Shown: in pieces, positions 62,518 through 64,000 of the stretch | Layout: every line of letters begins with the position of its first letter | Numbering within the stretch: the stretch's first letter is position 1 | DNA from: Bacilli bacterium | Lineage (GTDB): Bacteria > Bacillota_I > Bacilli_A > RF39 > UBA660 | Length of the DNA: 64,000 bases | Direction of reading: 5' to 3' | Assembly: GCA_017513865.1 (NCBI GenBank) | Contig: JAFWMN010000011.1 | Location: 62,001 to 126,000 of the forward strand | The notes under the pieces: model-generated | Seen by the model: only the letters and a program-made list of their open reading frames with translations | Told to the model about the DNA's origin: nothing | The model's database searches: none | Made by a program: the position numbers and the translations under genes

Positions 62518-63312
62518 TTAAAAGTTCATCATCATCATCATTGACAGAAGTAAGAATAAAAGGATTCCTCCACCAGTTCCAAAAAGCATGAACATGGTCT
62601 TATTTTCCATTTTATCCAAACGTTCTTTATACTTTTGTTCACGAGCTTTATTCTGTAAAGTTGAAATAGTTCGGGAAAACATCATTAATTGTTCTTGTTT
62701 GTTTTCTTGACTACCTAAACCTAAACGATATAAAAGTCTCATCATTCTCATTGAATCCCTAACCGGGTATTCATTAGCAAAATCCATATAAGGTTGCACA
62801 CTAGAATCACCCGCATCAATTTTAGCAATTAATTTTTCTAAGCCTGGTTTAAATATTTCGGGTGCTGTATTAATACTTCTAGCAAGTGCCACAGGAACTG
62901 TATAGTGTTGAATTAAAATTTCAAGTCCCTTTAAATAATATGGCAGCATTAAATTAATTTTATGTAAATTAGCTTTATAAAAATTCTTAAGCTTAATATA
63001 TGGAAGTTTAAACATTCCAAAACCAAGTAACACTGAAAGAATTATATAAGCAAAAGATAGTTTATTTAAGAAAATAAAGAAGAAAAATACTATAACTATT
63101 AAACCATCTCTAACTCTTCGGTTAAAAAGTTTTTCGATATCAATATCACCGGTATATTTAACTTTAACTAAAAACTCATAATCATCTTCCATTAACCCTT
63201 TAAAATAAGGAGCGTTTTCTTGAATAAATTTACGGGAATTGAAATGTTGATTATATTCAAGTAAGAATATTAAAACAATACCAATAAATATAAAAACAAA
63301 TCCTGTATCCAT
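62518..63312 (-). CDS. TadC-like type II secretion F-domain protein
   Basis: 264 residues. N-terminal membrane segments, a central T2SSF-type cytosolic domain (NLMLPYYLKGLEILIQHYTV, VALARSINTAPEIFKPGLEK), and a C-terminal membrane segment. Inner-membrane platform protein of Tad pili. Overlaps the stop codon of the TadB-like gene, with which it forms a pair. Identity by layout and context; TadB and TadC labels are by position. Confidence 0.8.
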   Translation of the reverse strand: MDTGFVFIFIGIVLIFLLEYNQHFNSRKFIQENAPYFKGLMEDDYEFLVKVKYTGDIDIEKLFNRRVRDGLIVIVFFFFIFLNKLSFAYIILSVLLGFGMFKLPYIKLKNFYKANLHKINLMLPYYLKGLEILIQHYTVPVALARSINTAPEIFKPGLEKLIAKIDAGDSSVQPYMDFANEYPVRDSMRMMRLLYRLGLGSQENKQEQLMMFSRTISTLQNKAREQKYKERLDKMENKTMFMLFGTGGGILLFLLLSMMMMMNF

Positions 63313-64000
63313 TATTCCGCCCCCACATCTTCATTATAATATTTTTCACCAGAAAGTAAGAAATAAGTATTAAGCCAAATAATTCCATGTAAAAGTAATC
63401 TTACCCACCAGTCATTAAGCATTTTATTATATGTTTCAATTCCTAGCATAAATTGTACAAGCATAACCATTAAGTACAAAATTATACCAAATTGTAAAAA
63501 CTTTTTATGGAAGCCGGCTCTATCAATACGATCTCTATAAACACTTTCAACAAGCATATCAATATCTTGACTCATGTTTTCTAAAGACTCTCCTGCATCT
63601 CTAGAACCTTCATTAGTTATTTGTAAGAATAATTGATGCATATTTCTTACAATGTAAAAATCATATTTAGCATTCATATATTCTAAAGACTGATCAATCG
63701 TACCATTTTCATAAGCCATATCAATCATTGTCTTTACATCTGATTTTACAGGGTCTTCAAGGACATTTGATTCATAAACACCCTCTAAAGCCTTAACAAA
63801 TGATTGAGTAGTTGCAAATTCCATAATCGTATTAGTTGTATAAACTTGAATTTGTTCAAAAATAAATTCACTATAAAGTCTTTTACAACGCAAATATGTT
63901 AAATAAGGAATAACCAATATAGCTAAAAAGGCATATATAATAGAAACAATTATATTATAAAAATATAAATAAGTAACTATCGCTGCACCTATAGCAAAAG
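63312..64000 (-). CDS. TadB-like type II secretion F-domain protein (5' end outside window)
   Basis: The frame continues without a stop to base 64000, so an apparent start at TTG 63917 is internal. The visible 229 codons begin inside an N-terminal membrane segment (IIYAFLAILVIPYLTY). A T2SSF domain follows (FATTQSFVKALEGVYESNVL, YIVRNMHQLFLQITNEGSRD, AGESLENMSQDIDMLVESVY), then C-terminal membrane segments. Partner of the TadC-like protein. The ATPase TadA is expected just beyond the window. Confidence 0.82.
   Translation of the reverse strand, partial: FAIGAAIVTYLYFYNIIVSIIYAFLAILVIPYLTYLRCKRLYSEFIFEQIQVYTTNTIMEFATTQSFVKALEGVYESNVLEDPVKSDVKTMIDMAYENGTIDQSLEYMNAKYDFYIVRNMHQLFLQITNEGSRDAGESLENMSQDIDMLVESVYRDRIDRAGFHKKFLQFGIILYLMVMLVQFMLGIETYNKMLNDWWVRLLLHGIIWLNTYFLLSGEKYYNEDVGAE

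Noticed and set aside
44449-64000. Calling the locus an integrative conjugative element
   Set aside because: No relaxase, integrase, replication or partition gene is visible in the locus; the serine recombinase lies 22 kb away beside an R-M pair.

Overview
The window is a very AT-rich chromosome segment from a low-GC Gram-positive (Bacillota) bacterium, probably a gut-type member of the Bacilli/Erysipelotrichia side of the phylum. Reasons are the infC-rpmI-rplT and rimP-nusA-ylxR-infB operons, rnr-smpB-ssrA synteny, sporulation genes (a GerA-type germinant receptor, DacB, SpmA, SpmB), pyruvate phosphate dikinase, strong GGAGG ribosome binding sites and TTGACA-17-TATAAT promoters. The genetic code looks standard. 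I see no rRNA, tRNA or CRISPR array; the only stable RNA gene is tmRNA. The genus cannot be set from the sequence.

Region 1-9.5 kb is translation and transcription machinery on the minus strand. It holds infC-rpmI-rplT behind an L20-type attenuator, rbfA, and rimP-nusA-ylxR-infB. Between infB and rbfA lie four unrecognised genes. The second pair sits behind a sigma-A promoter and an RNA that matches the yybP-ykoY (Mn2+) riboswitch with a terminator switch, yet neither gene is a transporter. Peculiarities here are an AUC start codon for infC, a RimP reduced to its N-terminal domain, and an L20 with a Rho_N-like C-terminal tail.

Region 9.5-20 kb is envelope and accessory: a CPBP protease, a metallophosphoesterase, two ABC exporters with an XRE regulator, a YdcF-like membrane protein, a secreted serpin, and a duplicated S-adenosylmethionine-decarboxylase-like protein. 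Region 20.3-25.7 kb looks acquired: a large serine recombinase, a type II restriction-modification pair, a nitroreductase and an XRE regulator, ending at the 3' end of ppdK.

Region 25.7-44.4 kb is core: ppdK, an RlmD/TrmA-type methyltransferase, the gerA operon, ferredoxin, an RluB-type pseudouridine synthase, dacB-spmA-spmB, rnr, smpB, ssrA, rmuC and a rhodanese.

Region 44.4-64 kb, all but one gene on the minus strand, is the most unusual part. It joins a Tad/Flp pilus module (TadB and TadC-like membrane proteins, three short-leader prepilins, a TadZ-like protein) to a conjugation-like type IV secretion module (two or three VirB2-like proteins, VirB6-like, VirB3/PrgI-like, a split VirB4, VirD4/TraG). 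It also carries two wall-active secreted proteins, one with two C39-like domains and a D-Ala-D-Ala carboxypeptidase domain. No relaxase is visible, so it may be a chromosomal secretion or surface machine rather than a conjugative element. The gene at the right edge continues outside the window.
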